Source: Phallusia fumigata
Lineage: Eukaryota; Chordata; Ascidiacea; Phlebobranchia; Ascidiidae
Length of the DNA stretch: 23,278 nt
Assembly: GCA_008931825.1 (NCBI GenBank)
Contig: QXVZ01028663.1
Span: forward strand, 846 to 24,123
Direction: 5' to 3'
Shown: piece after piece, positions 11,901 through 19,817 of the stretch
Numbering within the stretch: position 1 is the first letter of the stretch
How the letters are laid out: each line of letters opens with the position of its first letter
Position numbers and translations under genes: made by a program
The notes under the pieces: model-generated
Told to the model about the DNA's origin: nothing
The model's input: only the letters and a program-made list of their open reading frames with translations
The model's database searches: none

Positions 11901-14900
11901 TTGTGACAAAATGAAAGTAGCAAAGATCATTTATGTAACTGGATAAATTTCTCTACAGGCGATATCAATCACATTCCGTCATTTTGACGTCGAATTCGGG
12001 TCAGATTGTGGTTTTGACGTTTTGGAAGTTTACGATGGGACAGAAATGGTATGAGTTGTTACTTGTATCAAACAAGAGAAATTTACAGATTTTTGTTGCG
12101 GGTTTATTAATTTTCGGTTGATTTTGATTTTACACACTCATAAACATTCGAGGCGTTGTAACGAAGCTGTGCAGCGGTTTATTAATAATACTAATTAGAT
12201 TTGTTTTTTTGTTAAACGAAATGCCTGGTGCGGGTACTTAGGGACCATCCGTTTGAAACTCATATTGGAGACCCAATGTACGTCGTGGAATGCTTGGAAA
12301 CTGTAAAACAGTTTTTAAAGCTGGCAATACCCGCATCTTGTGCAAGCAATACGGTTTCAATCCGCTAAGTGCGGTACACTGACGTTTTATAGTCGGTTTG
12401 AATAACCCTTCAAATGCTTATGTATTACCGATTAAAACAGGCTACCAGATACTCTCTATTGCCCAAAACTTCTCGACATTATCGTGTTATCAATTTTATT
12501 GTGTTTAGTTCATCGGTGGAAGACTGTGCGGTTCTCAACTTCCACAAAACTTCACCGCATACTCCACCATACTACGACTTGTGTTTCACACCGATTCGAG
12601 TGTAGTATCAACTGGATTCTACATCTTATGGACAACATCAGGTCATTGGTTGATTTAATTTGTAAACAGAATGAAGTGTTAAACGTTTTTGCTGCAAACA
12701 CTAATGAGTTAAAAAGATTAATCCGTTTTTTTTTGCGTGGGATTTACCTTTCGCCTCGTTTCGAAAAAAATAAGTTTACCATGATACATATTTTGTCTGG
12801 TCTTTTCGCAATAGTCTCTTGTTTCATGTTTCATGACCTTCGAAATTTTCAATTTTAACTATTTTTAAAGATTCTAGTGCAACACGTATTAGCACCACCC
12901 GCAACCCCACAACAACCAACGGTTACACATCACCGCTACCAGGTGTGATGATAAGAAAACTTGTCATTCCAAGATTTTTCTTCTTACATCATTGTGTTCT
13001 CTTTCAGGTTGTGGATCGCAAAATTACACGTCATTGTCTGGGGTAGTTACGTCACCTGGTTACCCTAGAAATTATGTTGACAACTTGGATTGCGAATACT
13101 TCATTACTACTCAACCACACTTGGTGGGAATGTCTCGAAGAAGTTTTCTTATTTGTATTTTTTTTCAAATCTATAAATAGTTGTTTTTAGTTTTAGGTTT
13201 TTTTGAGTAAATTAAACTTGTTCTAGCATACTCAGACAATATGTTTTCACAATTAAACTACAATATACAAACCTGTACGGTACACAAATTTTCGAAACAG
13301 TAGTTTATTTATTTTCGCCTTTTTATTTTATGCGCAGGTGATAGAAATTTCCTTCGATCTTTTGGACATTGAATATAATTCGTATTGTTATTTCGACTAC
13401 TTGGAAGTTTACGACGGGACTGAACTGGTTGGCAAAGTTATTTGTTTTTAAAAGGATGTTGGCTATTAATAAGAAATAGTATGACACCTAAACAGCTTTA
13501 AAAGATAACGCACCAAGTTTTGGCTAAATTTGTGCATCTTACAACAACGAGTGTACTATAACGAAGCTAAAACAATACGTAGCATAAAGGAACAAATTTT
13601 TTTTTAAATTAAATTTCCCAAGAGCATTGCCAGAATGCAAATGCGTCTTTTGCTCAACTTTGCAGTTTACTGGACGACGTTTGTGCGGTAGCCAAGCGCC
13701 GCGTAATTTTGCCGCGTTCTCTACAACAGTTCACATTGTTTTTCACACTGACCACAGCGTTGTTCAAACTGGGTTCGCAATATCATGGAAAACAACGGGT
13801 AAGTTGTTTTTCCATCATAGAGCGTTGGGTTGTTAGTTTTATTAGAATTCTCGATGTGCAAAAACAAGGCCTGATTGCGTTATGCTCCCAATGAGTTTGC
13901 CGTCAAGCCATCAACCTTATTATTTTAGTTTCATTCACATTCAATTGTGTTGCAGTTTTTAAAAGCATTAAGGGCTTTTGCCAGACAGATTTCTTTTTTA
14001 TTGTCTCAATCTTTCCTATAGTGCGTTGTAGTGACAATGAGTTCAGCTGTTGGGACGGAAGTTGTATAGCGGAGACACAACACTGCGATGAGATAAGCGA
14101 CTGTCTACATGGAGAAGATGAGATTGAATGCAGTGAGTAGAATTTACTTAAACGTTTACAAACAAGAAGTTTCTATGCAGAAAGAATGAGAAAATGTCCG
14201 CTACAAACGATATTTCGTTACAAATGAAAATAAAGCCTTGCTACTAAATTTTGTTTTCAATCACTGCACAAAACAAAAGTTCAATTGTATTTAAGTGCAG
14301 GGAACGGGGTCGACTGATCATTGCGGAACCGTCGATGTGCCGCCGAAATTCACATGGGTAAGAGACTCGAATAAGGTTTTTGTTTCTATAACTTAACTTG
14401 CTCGATCAAGGCTTGATGATCGTTCCTCCTTTGACTTTCTGGAGTGGTGGGTTCAGGTAACGAATCCCGCCAACTACAGAAATAAAGGACTTTTGTGTCT
14501 ACAGGAAGAATTTTTGTGTCGTCACTTAGTTTAAACATTCGCTCAATTTTATGCAAGTTTTACTATTACACCGAGCATAACGTTTACCAATTATGGCAAT
14601 TCGTGGTTCCATTATTTTTCTACAGGATCCTCGTATAGTCGGTGGTAGTCCCGCACAACCAGGTTCTTATCCATGGATGGCGATGCTTAAAAACCAAGAC
14701 GACTTGTTCTTCTGTGGTGGAACCATCATCACTGAGACTACCATACTTACAGCAGCTCACTGTGTGGACGGAAATAATTATGGGTAAAATAGTATATTAT
14801 TTTATTTGTGCAAAACACAACGACTGTTAAACCAGTTTTCGTCAACCGCTAAGAAACGGATCCTCATTTAAACTTTATTTAATGTAATGACTTAAACGTC

Positions 14901-17900
14901 TGTCGGGTTCAATAGTCGCAATGACTAAACTTAACCATAATCCAAACACAAACACACCGATGTGACTTGGACTCGCTTGGTAAAGGGTAAAATGACTTAT
15001 CTACAACACCAATCTAGGATAACTAAGCTAACAAAAACGCATAATTAAAATCTACGTTAAACACAACTTTTGTCTACTTTTTACAAACCTAAATTTTTTC
15101 TTGGTAGGTTAAAGGTTGAAGTTGGTCGTCATCGTTTGTATGGAAACGACAGCGTACAGAGCTTCGCTGTTAAATCAATCAGAATACATGAAAGTTACAG
15201 GTACAACAAAAAATTTTTTCCACTGCTGTCGAGTTAAAACAAAACCGCATTTAAACAAAAATCTCTTACAAGATAGCCAGCTTAATTATTGTGTGCGCAA
15301 AAGTAGCGTCTTTCAAGTACACCAAGTATACTTACCAGGTGTTAGGAAAAAGCGAAAATAGCACGCAGTTACATCTTATTTGTAAAAAGTACTTTCGCTG
15401 TGTCAAATTTTGGTTCTTAATTTGGTAAACCTGAGAGCCTCCTTCAGTGGCCATCAACTAAAATGTATGATCACGATTCGCAAATCGTTTCAGCAACACA
15501 TTAGAAGGATTCGACATCGCCCTGTTGCGTTTGGACAAAAAGATCAACTTCACGAGAACAGTGAAGCCGATTTGCATTCCACCATCATCACAGGGGAAGT
15601 TTGAACTAAAACCCGAAATGAGATGCATCGCCACTGGTTGGGGCAGTCTAGGTAAGAAATGATGTGAGAGTTCAAATCGCTGTTCAAATACACGTAGCAA
15701 TTGTGGTTTATTTTNCTGGTTGGGGCAGTCTAGGTAAGAAATGATGTGAGAGTTCAAATCGCTGTTCAAATACACGTAGCAATTGTGGTTTATTTTTAAA
15801 ATGCGTCCTTTAACTAGAATCGAATACTCCGAATGATTCGATTTGACAATAGTCACATTCATATATACAGCCATACTTTTGTTTACATTATTGCACAATG
15901 TAATTAGTTCATGTTTACATTTTGTAATGTCACATAAATTAACCGCCGAAAATAGGGAATGGCTTATTTGCCAAGTGTTAACGCGACCGCTGGTAACACA
16001 TTGATTTTACCTTGCAGGCGGGTATTTGTTTCCCAACGAGCTTTTTCAGGTTCGCCTGCCGATTGTCGAGACAAACAAATGTAACACCAGTTATGGTGGA
16101 GATATATTGAACTCTCAAGTTTGCGCTGGTAACTACGAGAAGGGAGGTGTCGATACCTGCCAGGTAACTTAATGTATAAAAACAAAAGTTTCTCTGATGA
16201 AAAGGCGAAGTAAGTAGGTCGATGTGGCTTTAACTTACCCCCCTTGGGTACGCATAATAAGGTTTGACATCTTAGCTATGCTGTTTTACCGAGGTGTCTA
16301 TTGATCGGTTGCCGCTAGAATAGAACTGTTTGGCTAATGGCCACTAACATGTTAAAACGAAGTCCTGTAAGATGCTATAGAGCAGTGGCTCCCATCCTGG
16401 GGTTAGCGGACTGCCAAGAGATCAATGGATGCATTTCTAAGGTATATTTGATTGCAAAAATTTTGCAAAAATAAAGTAGAACAAATGCAAACTCTTTATC
16501 CGACAACTACCACGTCATAGGCAATTTCTTTTTTAAGATTGATAACCCAAGGTGACATCACACACATATCGTCAATGTCAATTATTGGATTTACAGCGAC
16601 AGTTTTTGTGCTTGGAAAACCAACCATTTCGTAATTTGAAAGCTGTAGCTCAATGTACAACTTAGTTCGTCAAAAGGGTTTTAGGTATATTTCTGGCCGA
16701 CAGACTTGATGAATTTATGAAAGGGGTCCATGACTTCAAAACAGTTTGGAACCATTGTTAAAAACTGTTGTGCTCAAGACTCCATCCTGTGCTTCTGTTA
16801 AATGTACATATACTCCCTTCTAGTTTAAATAGTTAATTCAGTAATTCCAAAACGTTTTTGATGCACCCCCACCCCCCCTTTCTCCTCACCTACTAAACAA
16901 AAATAGTAATATTCAAAGGGAATATATACCTCTCAGGAATAACTAAATTTACATTTTTTTGCCTAAATTTCTTCCTGAGGAGGAATTCCTCCCCGGTTCG
17001 GATAACTTGGTTAGTTGAACTTTGCTCTAGCGTGTAATGTAATGCAACATCTTTCTACAGCTCTACTGTTAACGATTTCTTTATAAACGTAAAACTATGC
17101 CAAACTAAGCACTTTAATACGAAATAGAATTCTTTTTTTTTTCAGGGTGATTCCGGTGGGCCGCTAAGCTGTTTGTTCGGGGAAAAAACTTGGTATCAAG
17201 TCGGCGTGACGTCGTATGGATACGGGTGTGGCGAAATCGCTGCTCCTGGTGTTTACACAAGGGTTTCTTCCTACTACTACTGGATCATAAAAAGTATGTA
17301 CCTTTAGTTTCCTTACGTGTACTGAACATTCACCCATTGGCCATTGTTTGTGTTACAGCGTGGAATAGGAAAGTTTGTAGAGTCGGGCTGTTCTTGTTTT
17401 TTGAGGAGCTTTATTTAGCCGACACAATTTAATCCGTTGTATAACACCTTTTGCACTAACGCAACTATCTACAAAAGACCTATAACACGTAAAGACCTTA
17501 GAAATTAGAAAGGAGAATATACGAGTCATATGACTCAACAAAAAATGTTTGGCCATTTATAGATTCTGTATAACCCTCCCTACAGCCCACAATTCTATTT
17601 ATTATAAAATCCCTAACGTTTATTGTTTTGTTTTTAAGATATTAATTCGACGTTACCCTCTACATCAACTACCAGTTTCTCGACAGCAACACCAACTTCA
17701 ATTTCATCTTCAGCGAACCCAGCTTCAAGTTCACCAAGCACCTCACTTTCAAATCCTTCTACAGCGACAACAACCACAAATTCATCTGCGCCCACACCTC
17801 CAGAGATACTAATTACAATAAATGGTTTGACTGAGACCACTGGATCTGCTAACGAGTCCACCAACAGCACACAAACGGGTGGGTAGCGTGCTCCTCTACT

Positions 17901-18204
17901 TTAAAGAGTGGAGATATCAAAATCAGGATTGTTTCGTTGGTTTTACTCTTGTATAATGGAAATTAAATCGACATACCAGATGATAATGCCTTATAATGCT
18001 CTTGGGAGAATTTTCCGTTTTTTAAACAATTTCATTTCGGGTTGGATGGATGTAAACAATTTATACCATGTGGTTTATAAACTTTCTTTTCAAAACCAGA
18101 TTGAACGATCGATTTTTGTTTCAGGCGGCTCGACTGACATGAATAGATTACAGATGATTTCAGTGCTCATCACAGTGTTGATAAGTGTCATTTTGATGAA
18201 CTGA
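1838..18204 (+). CDS. Polyserase-like multidomain serine protease (CUB/LDLa/S1, GPI-type tail), 38 exons; 5' end uncertain
   Basis: Seen: 38 GT-AG exons, listed domain by domain in the following entries, join without a stop into 1492 codons plus TGA. Order: CUB1, LDLa1, S1 protease 1, CUB2, LDLa2, S1 pseudoprotease 2, Thr-rich linker, CUB3, linker, CUB4, LDLa3, S1 protease 3, Ser/Thr stalk, hydrophobic tail. Known: animal polyserases (for example TMPRSS9 and PRSS36) carry several S1 domains in one chain, often with one or more inactive; CUB and LDLa modules are common in matriptase and enteropeptidase relatives. Inferred: an extracellular, membrane-tethered protein with two active and one dead protease domain. 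No in-frame initiator ATG or signal peptide is seen before 1838, so the chain probably continues upstream through the exons at 1-1263. The N at 15715 lies in an intron. I do not recognise a specific named gene. Confidence 0.85.
3167..3277 (+). CDS. LDL-receptor class A module 1
   Basis: Single phase 1-1 exon. It encodes [15 protein letters not shown] followed by [16 protein letters not shown], with six cysteines and the acidic calcium cage (DNSDE) typical of LDLa modules of about 37 residues. Acceptor TGTCAG and donor GTAAGT are good. It sits between CUB1 and the pro-region of protease 1, as in enteropeptidase- and matriptase-like proteins. Confidence 0.93.
3693..5903 (+). CDS. S1 serine protease domain 1 (active triad, Gly189)
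   Basis: Pro-region exon 3693-3754 (LSECGMPSV...FTW) supplies the cysteine expected to bridge to Cys122 (RPICVP). Catalytic exons are 3936-4090, 4152-4244, 4800-4951, 5277-5434 and 5759-5903, about 231 residues from the activation site DPR|IVGG. His57 is the cat at 4071-4073 in TAAHC, Asp102 the gac at 4816-4818 in FDIAML, and Ser195 the tcg at 5765-5767 in GDSGGP. The nine cysteines at 42, 58, 122, 136, 168, 182, 191, 201 and 220 are all present. The residue at 189 is Gly (GGVGTCQ) and at 226 Ala (YPAVFT), so cleavage after Arg or Lys is not expected; a chymotrypsin- or elastase-like preference is inferred. Activation probably needs a trypsin-like enzyme, perhaps protease 3 of the same chain. 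Confidence 0.92.
6299..6316 (+). CDS. 18-base microexon linking protease 1 to CUB2
   Basis: The acceptor is a TTTTTTTACAG tract and the donor GTAAGT. The exon has phase 1-1 and adds VQSSEY between DWIQQ of protease 1 and EGCGG of CUB2. It holds the frame, so skipping would remove only six residues. A similar 21-base exon (11309-11329) follows the pseudoprotease, which supports it as part of the repeated unit. Confidence 0.75.
6556..7600 (+). CDS. CUB domain 2 (3 exons)
   Basis: Exons 6556-6677, 7119-7202 and 7477-7600 encode about 110 residues. The pattern is EGCGGTTVF, Cys in NNICTWTIL, Cys in [14 protein letters not shown], Cys in HEICGAFKI and a closing strand VFQVAWEIK, with phases 1-0, 0-0, 0-1. 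It is shorter than the other CUBs and lacks the usual DYLEV acidic motif (TRLAV instead), so calcium binding may be lost. The intron at 6678-7118 carries a hAT-like terminal sequence. Confidence 0.87.
6816..6841 (+). mobile_element. hAT-like terminal sequence (one end only)
   Basis: CAGTGGTCTCTAACTTTTCG resembles the terminal repeat of hAT/Charlie-type elements (CAGTGGTTCTCAACCTTTTT in general form). It lies in the intron 6678-7118 of CUB2. No convincing opposite end was found, so the element may be truncated or the match fortuitous. Confidence 0.3.
7864..7977 (+). CDS. LDL-receptor class A module 2
   Basis: Phase 1-1 exon of 38 codons: [16 protein letters not shown] then [16 protein letters not shown], with six cysteines and a complete DDSDE calcium site. 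Compared with module 1 it has one extra residue (Gln) before the third cysteine. It precedes the pseudoprotease pro-region. Confidence 0.93.
8129..10764 (+). CDS. S1 pseudoprotease domain 2 (His57 to Ser, Ser195 to Gln)
   Basis: Pro-region exon 8129-8190 (FSECGKTDV...FTW), then catalytic-fold exons 8433-8584, 8653-8888, 9581-9732 and 10620-10764, about 225 residues from NPR|IVGG. The TAAHC motif reads SSASC, with agt at 8568-8570 in place of His57. GDSGGP reads GDQGGP, with caa at 10626-10628 in place of Ser195. Asp102 (QYDIAIV, gat 8759-8761) and Asp194 remain. The 214-216 substrate strand (normally SWG) reads TRS, GWG at 140-142 reads GTG, and PGVYT reads PSFFV. All nine structural cysteines and the activation site are kept, and there is no frameshift or stop, so the fold is under constraint while catalysis is not possible. 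Exon 8653-8888 fuses two exons that are separate in proteases 1 and 3. Pseudoproteases of this family act as binding or regulatory modules; the role here is inferred. Confidence 0.92.
9733..10619. other. Long intron of the pseudoprotease domain
   Basis: 887 bases between GTAAGT at 9733 and TCATAG ending at 10619. Apart from the tandem repeat at 10364-10509 I see no gene, RNA or element with recognisable ends. The other long gene-free introns (4245-4799, 5904-6298, 8889-9580, 10765-11308) likewise show nothing beyond AT-rich sequence. Confidence 0.7.
10364..10509 (+). repeat. Intronic tandem repeat, about 28-33 base units
   Basis: About five imperfect units built on ACTTGACTTGAGACTCGA, with spacers such as ACCCTCAGAG between them. 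They lie inside the long intron 9733-10619 of the pseudoprotease domain. No coding potential. Confidence 0.8.
11309..11564 (+). CDS. Linker: small exon plus Thr/Pro/Ser-rich exon
   Basis: Exon 11309-11329 adds VLSGEHN. Exon 11496-11564 adds [15 protein letters not shown] and a short basic-proline end (NRPPT). Both are phase 1-1 with recognisable acceptors; the second ends at donor GTGTTA. The composition suggests an extended O-glycosylated spacer between the pseudoprotease and CUB3. Confidence 0.75.
11688..12641 (+). CDS. CUB domain 3 (3 exons)
   Basis: Exons 11688-11803, 11959-12048 and 12509-12641 encode about 113 residues: [51 protein letters not shown] and STGFYILW. Four cysteines and the acidic FDVE / DVLEV residues match a calcium-binding CUB. 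The last donor is a weak GTCATT. It is very close to CUB4 in sequence and exon structure, and no LDLa or protease follows it, so it is half of a local CUB duplication. Confidence 0.9.
12871..12942 (+). CDS. Thr-rich linker between CUB3 and CUB4
   Basis: Phase 1-1 exon with acceptor TTTTTAAAG and donor GTGTGA. It encodes [16 protein letters not shown] and a short tail ending SPLP. It starts with DxSAT like the linker before CUB3 (DTSATTS), so linker and CUB were probably duplicated together. Confidence 0.75.
13008..13798 (+). CDS. CUB domain 4 (3 exons)
   Basis: Exons 13008-13123, 13338-13427 and 13666-13798 encode about 113 residues: [51 protein letters not shown] and QTGFAISW. Each exon has exactly the length of its CUB3 counterpart (116, 90 and 133 bases). 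The middle exon uses a non-consensus GTTGGC donor. Confidence 0.9.
14022..14132 (+). CDS. LDL-receptor class A module 3
   Basis: Phase 1-1 exon of the same length as module 1: [15 protein letters not shown] then [16 protein letters not shown]. Six cysteines are present. The calcium loop reads HGEDE instead of the usual D-x-SDE, a departure that may weaken calcium binding. Acceptor CCTATAG, donor GTGAGT. Confidence 0.9.
14296..17293 (+). CDS. S1 serine protease domain 3 (active, trypsin-like Asp189)
   Basis: Pro-region exon 14296-14357 ([16 protein letters not shown]). Catalytic exons are 14626-14783, 15108-15200, 15494-15651, 16018-16163 and 17146-17293, about 231 residues from DPR|IVGG. His57 is cac 14758-14760 in LTAAHC, Asp102 is gac 15513-15515 in FDIALL, and Ser195 is in GDSGGPLSC at the start of the last exon. 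GGVDTCQ gives Asp189 and PGVYT gives Gly226, so cleavage after Arg or Lys is expected; Trp215 is Tyr (TSYGYGC). Nine structural cysteines are present. The pro-region acceptor must be TTTAAG at 14295: the nearby CAG ending at 14300 would shift the frame into TGA. The 15652-16017 intron contains the N and the 81-base assembly duplication, which repeats the last 18 exon bases. The last 48 bases of exon 16018-16163 are identical to the window start. Confidence 0.92.
15634..15796 (+). repeat. 81-base perfect direct duplication flanking an N (assembly join)
   Basis: 15634-15714 and 15716-15796 are identical over 81 bases, separated only by N at 15715. The repeated block contains the last 18 bases of a protease 3 exon and its donor. 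This is what an unmerged contig overlap closed with a single N looks like. The second partial exon (15716-15733) should not be annotated as coding. Confidence 0.93.
16116..17648 (+). repeat. Segmental duplicate of 1-1057 (copy B)
   Basis: Counterpart of copy A, covering the end of the Asp189 exon, the Ser195 exon, both introns and the first bases of the stalk exon. Coding parts are far better conserved than introns, which suggests selection or gene conversion on the coding parts. A copy of the internal hAT-like intron sequence is shared (AATAAAGT...CTCTTTAT at 181 and at 16470), so that insertion predates the duplication. Confidence 0.85.
16383..16757 (+). mobile_element. hAT-like non-autonomous element (375 bases) in an intron
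   Basis: The left end CAGTGGCTCCCATCCTGGGG and the right end read in reverse complement, CAATGGTTCCAAACTG, form imperfect inverted repeats of the CAGTGGTTCCCAACC type found at hAT DNA transposon ends. The AAGGGGTCCATGAC near the right end is also typical. There is no transposase. I could not find a matching 8-base target duplication (flanks CTATAGAG and TTAAAAAC), so this is an old or partly eroded copy. Confidence 0.45.
17639..17878 (+). CDS. Ser/Thr-rich stalk exon
   Basis: 80 codons with phase 1 at both ends, starting [18 protein letters not shown] and staying rich in Ser, Thr, Pro and Ala ([27 protein letters not shown]) before a less biased end, [14 protein letters not shown]. Several N-x-S/T sites occur (NSS, NES, NST). 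It is the counterpart of the Thr/Ser exon at 1048 but lacks the 27-base repeat. Donor GTGGGT after base 17878; read-through would meet TAG at 17884-17886. Inferred role: a rigid, heavily glycosylated stalk holding the proteases away from the membrane. Confidence 0.85.
18125..18204 (+). CDS. Terminal exon: hydrophobic C-terminus, probable GPI-anchor signal
   Basis: Acceptor GTTTCAG. The exon encodes [10 protein letters not shown] and then a run of about 15 uncharged, mostly hydrophobic residues ([16 protein letters not shown]) ending at TGA with no cytoplasmic tail. A small-residue region (TGGS), a short polar spacer and a hydrophobic end at the very C-terminus are the layout of a GPI-attachment signal; prostasin and testisin are known GPI-linked S1 proteases. 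A single short transmembrane helix is the alternative. Confidence 0.72.
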
Positions 18205-18417
18205 GGAACTCCTAATTAACAACGTCTTCACTCGCTTACAAAAAAAGTAATTGAAATTTAATTTAGAAAAATCGCCATGTATTCATAGTACCACTATTAT
18301 TCATAGTATCTTGCTGGCTTTAGGCTTCTTTATCGTTTGCCACCGTGTATGACAATCGCTTAGCGCTTTGGAATGTTATGAGCCAACAATATAACACACA
18401 GACATGGCAAGGGGCTA

Positions 18418-18423
18418 AATAAA
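18418..18423 (+). terminator. Candidate polyadenylation signal AATAAA
   Basis: Canonical AATAAA 214 bases after the stop codon at 18204, within AT-rich sequence followed by a U-rich stretch. It would give a 3' UTR of about 230 bases. No competing canonical AATAAA was noticed closer to the stop. Cleavage position not determined. Confidence 0.5.
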
Positions 18424-18745
18424 ATGGTTCATTCGCACCTGTATATTTACTTGATTTCTTAACATGTTTTTAATTATAATTAAACACTCTTAGGATAAGT
18501 AAATCAAGTCGACTTGAACCCGTTTAAGCATCAGTAGTTATGCTGACTTTAGATTTGTAAACTGTTACAATATGACAGTGAAAGTGACTTGGTTGTTGTT
18601 TCGCAAAGTAGTGTCGTTGCTTTTATTCCTGATTTATGTTTTAAGAAAGCTTTAACTTCTTAGTTGTTGCTGTCATTCATCGTACAGAATTAAAACAAGC
18701 AATAACTAATGTCTGATTACAGGCGATGAGTAAAGGAAAATCTAG

Positions 18746-19110
18746 GTGGGAGTGTTATGTTCAATTTCTCGCGTATTTTATTTAACTATTGATCACAAAG
18801 ATGGCAACATCACAGCACAGAGATCACAAATACGTCACAAAGACTAGGTTGATTAAAGTATCTCAACCGGGTCTTTTACAGGAATCTTAAGTGCCAGGTT
18901 GTAATCTTTGCAATTAAAAATATCTATGCGCGCGCTTTTTTATTAACTCCAGGTTTCCGTCAAGGCCTCCATAAACTATGTGAACTAAGTTTATACGAAT
19001 ATAAGATTTTATGAACGGCAACGTGTCTATTAGACATGAAAGGTTAGACAAAGAGCAAATGTTATCTTAACATTCGCTTAGGTTGTTTCTTTTGTTGTTC
19101 CAACGCTTTT
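18746..19110 (+). repeat. Interspersed repeat, copy 1 (about 360 bases)
   Basis: Aligns in the same orientation with 21060-21426 almost end to end. Shared blocks include AGTGTTATGTTCAAT near the start, TCTTTTACAGGA, AAGTGCCAGGTTGTAA and, near the end, TCTTAACATTCGCTT. Many scattered differences and small indels point to an old dispersed family. No ORF is kept in both. Confidence 0.85.
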
Positions 19111-19269
19111 TTAATATTATCCTATTACGGACACCCTGTTATTCTTTATGTCACCTTCCAATTTTGGTTTTATTGATGTAATACTGTAATGTTACCTGTT
19201 CAAAAGTTGTGATGCTAAGCAGTAGTTGCCAAACGTTTTTTTATGGCGAACAAAATATTTGTAGATTTT

Positions 19270-19492
19270 ATTTTGCAAAATCTCGCGACGCACATGTATG
19301 CTTTAATACTATTTTGGTTTCTAAAGTTATAAACACTTACCGATCCTTACGTTAATATTCCTAAAATCTGTAACTTGCTGTTGTTTTTCTGAAACAGGTG
19401 ACCAATAACATTTTCAGGCGACCCAACTTTGGAAATCACTGATATCAAATGTACATACTCACTCATTACTAATACAGGCTTGACTACAACCA
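19270..19492 (+). repeat. Local direct repeat, copy 1
   Basis: Starts ATTTTGCAAAATCTCGCGAC and ends TGACTACAACCA. Matches 19601-19817 with few differences over the first 130 bases and small indels later. The period is 331 bases and the spacer between copies is 108 bases. Non-coding. Confidence 0.88.
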
Positions 19493-19600
19493 AAAAGCCA
19501 CACTGATTTTTTTGCAAGTTACGATACGGCTGTAATAACACTAGTTAGTAACAGACTAAAATCAAAATTAAAAAAAAACTCATTATATTAAAATAATTTC

Positions 19601-19817
19601 ATTTTGCAAAATCTCGCGACGCACATGTATACTTTAATACTATTTTGGTTTCTAAAGTTATAAACACTTACCGATCGTTACATTAATATTCCTAAAGTCT
19701 ATAACTTGCTGTTGTTTTTCCGAAACAGGTGCCAAAAAAATTTTTACCCAACTTTGGAAATTACTGATCCCAAATGCACATATTCACTCATTATAAATAC
19801 AGGCTTGACTACAACCA
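19601..19817 (+). repeat. Local direct repeat, copy 2
   Basis: Second member of the pair with 19270-19492. It begins at the same ATTTTGCAAAATCTCGCGAC and ends TGACTACAACCA. High identity suggests a recent local duplication. No terminal features of a known element were seen. Confidence 0.88.

Noticed and set aside
12414-12858. Overlapping plus-strand ORFs of 63 and 124 codons
   Set aside because: They read the CUB3 third exon in the wrong frames and run into intron; the correct frame gives the CUB motif GRLCGSQ and matches CUB4.
15458-15898. Minus-strand 146-codon ORF containing X
   Set aside because: It lies antisense to a protease 3 exon and is lengthened by the artefactual 81-base duplication across the N.
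17634-17870. Minus-strand ORF opposite the stalk exon
   Set aside because: Shadow of the Ser/Thr-rich plus-strand exon, which has consistent splice phases.
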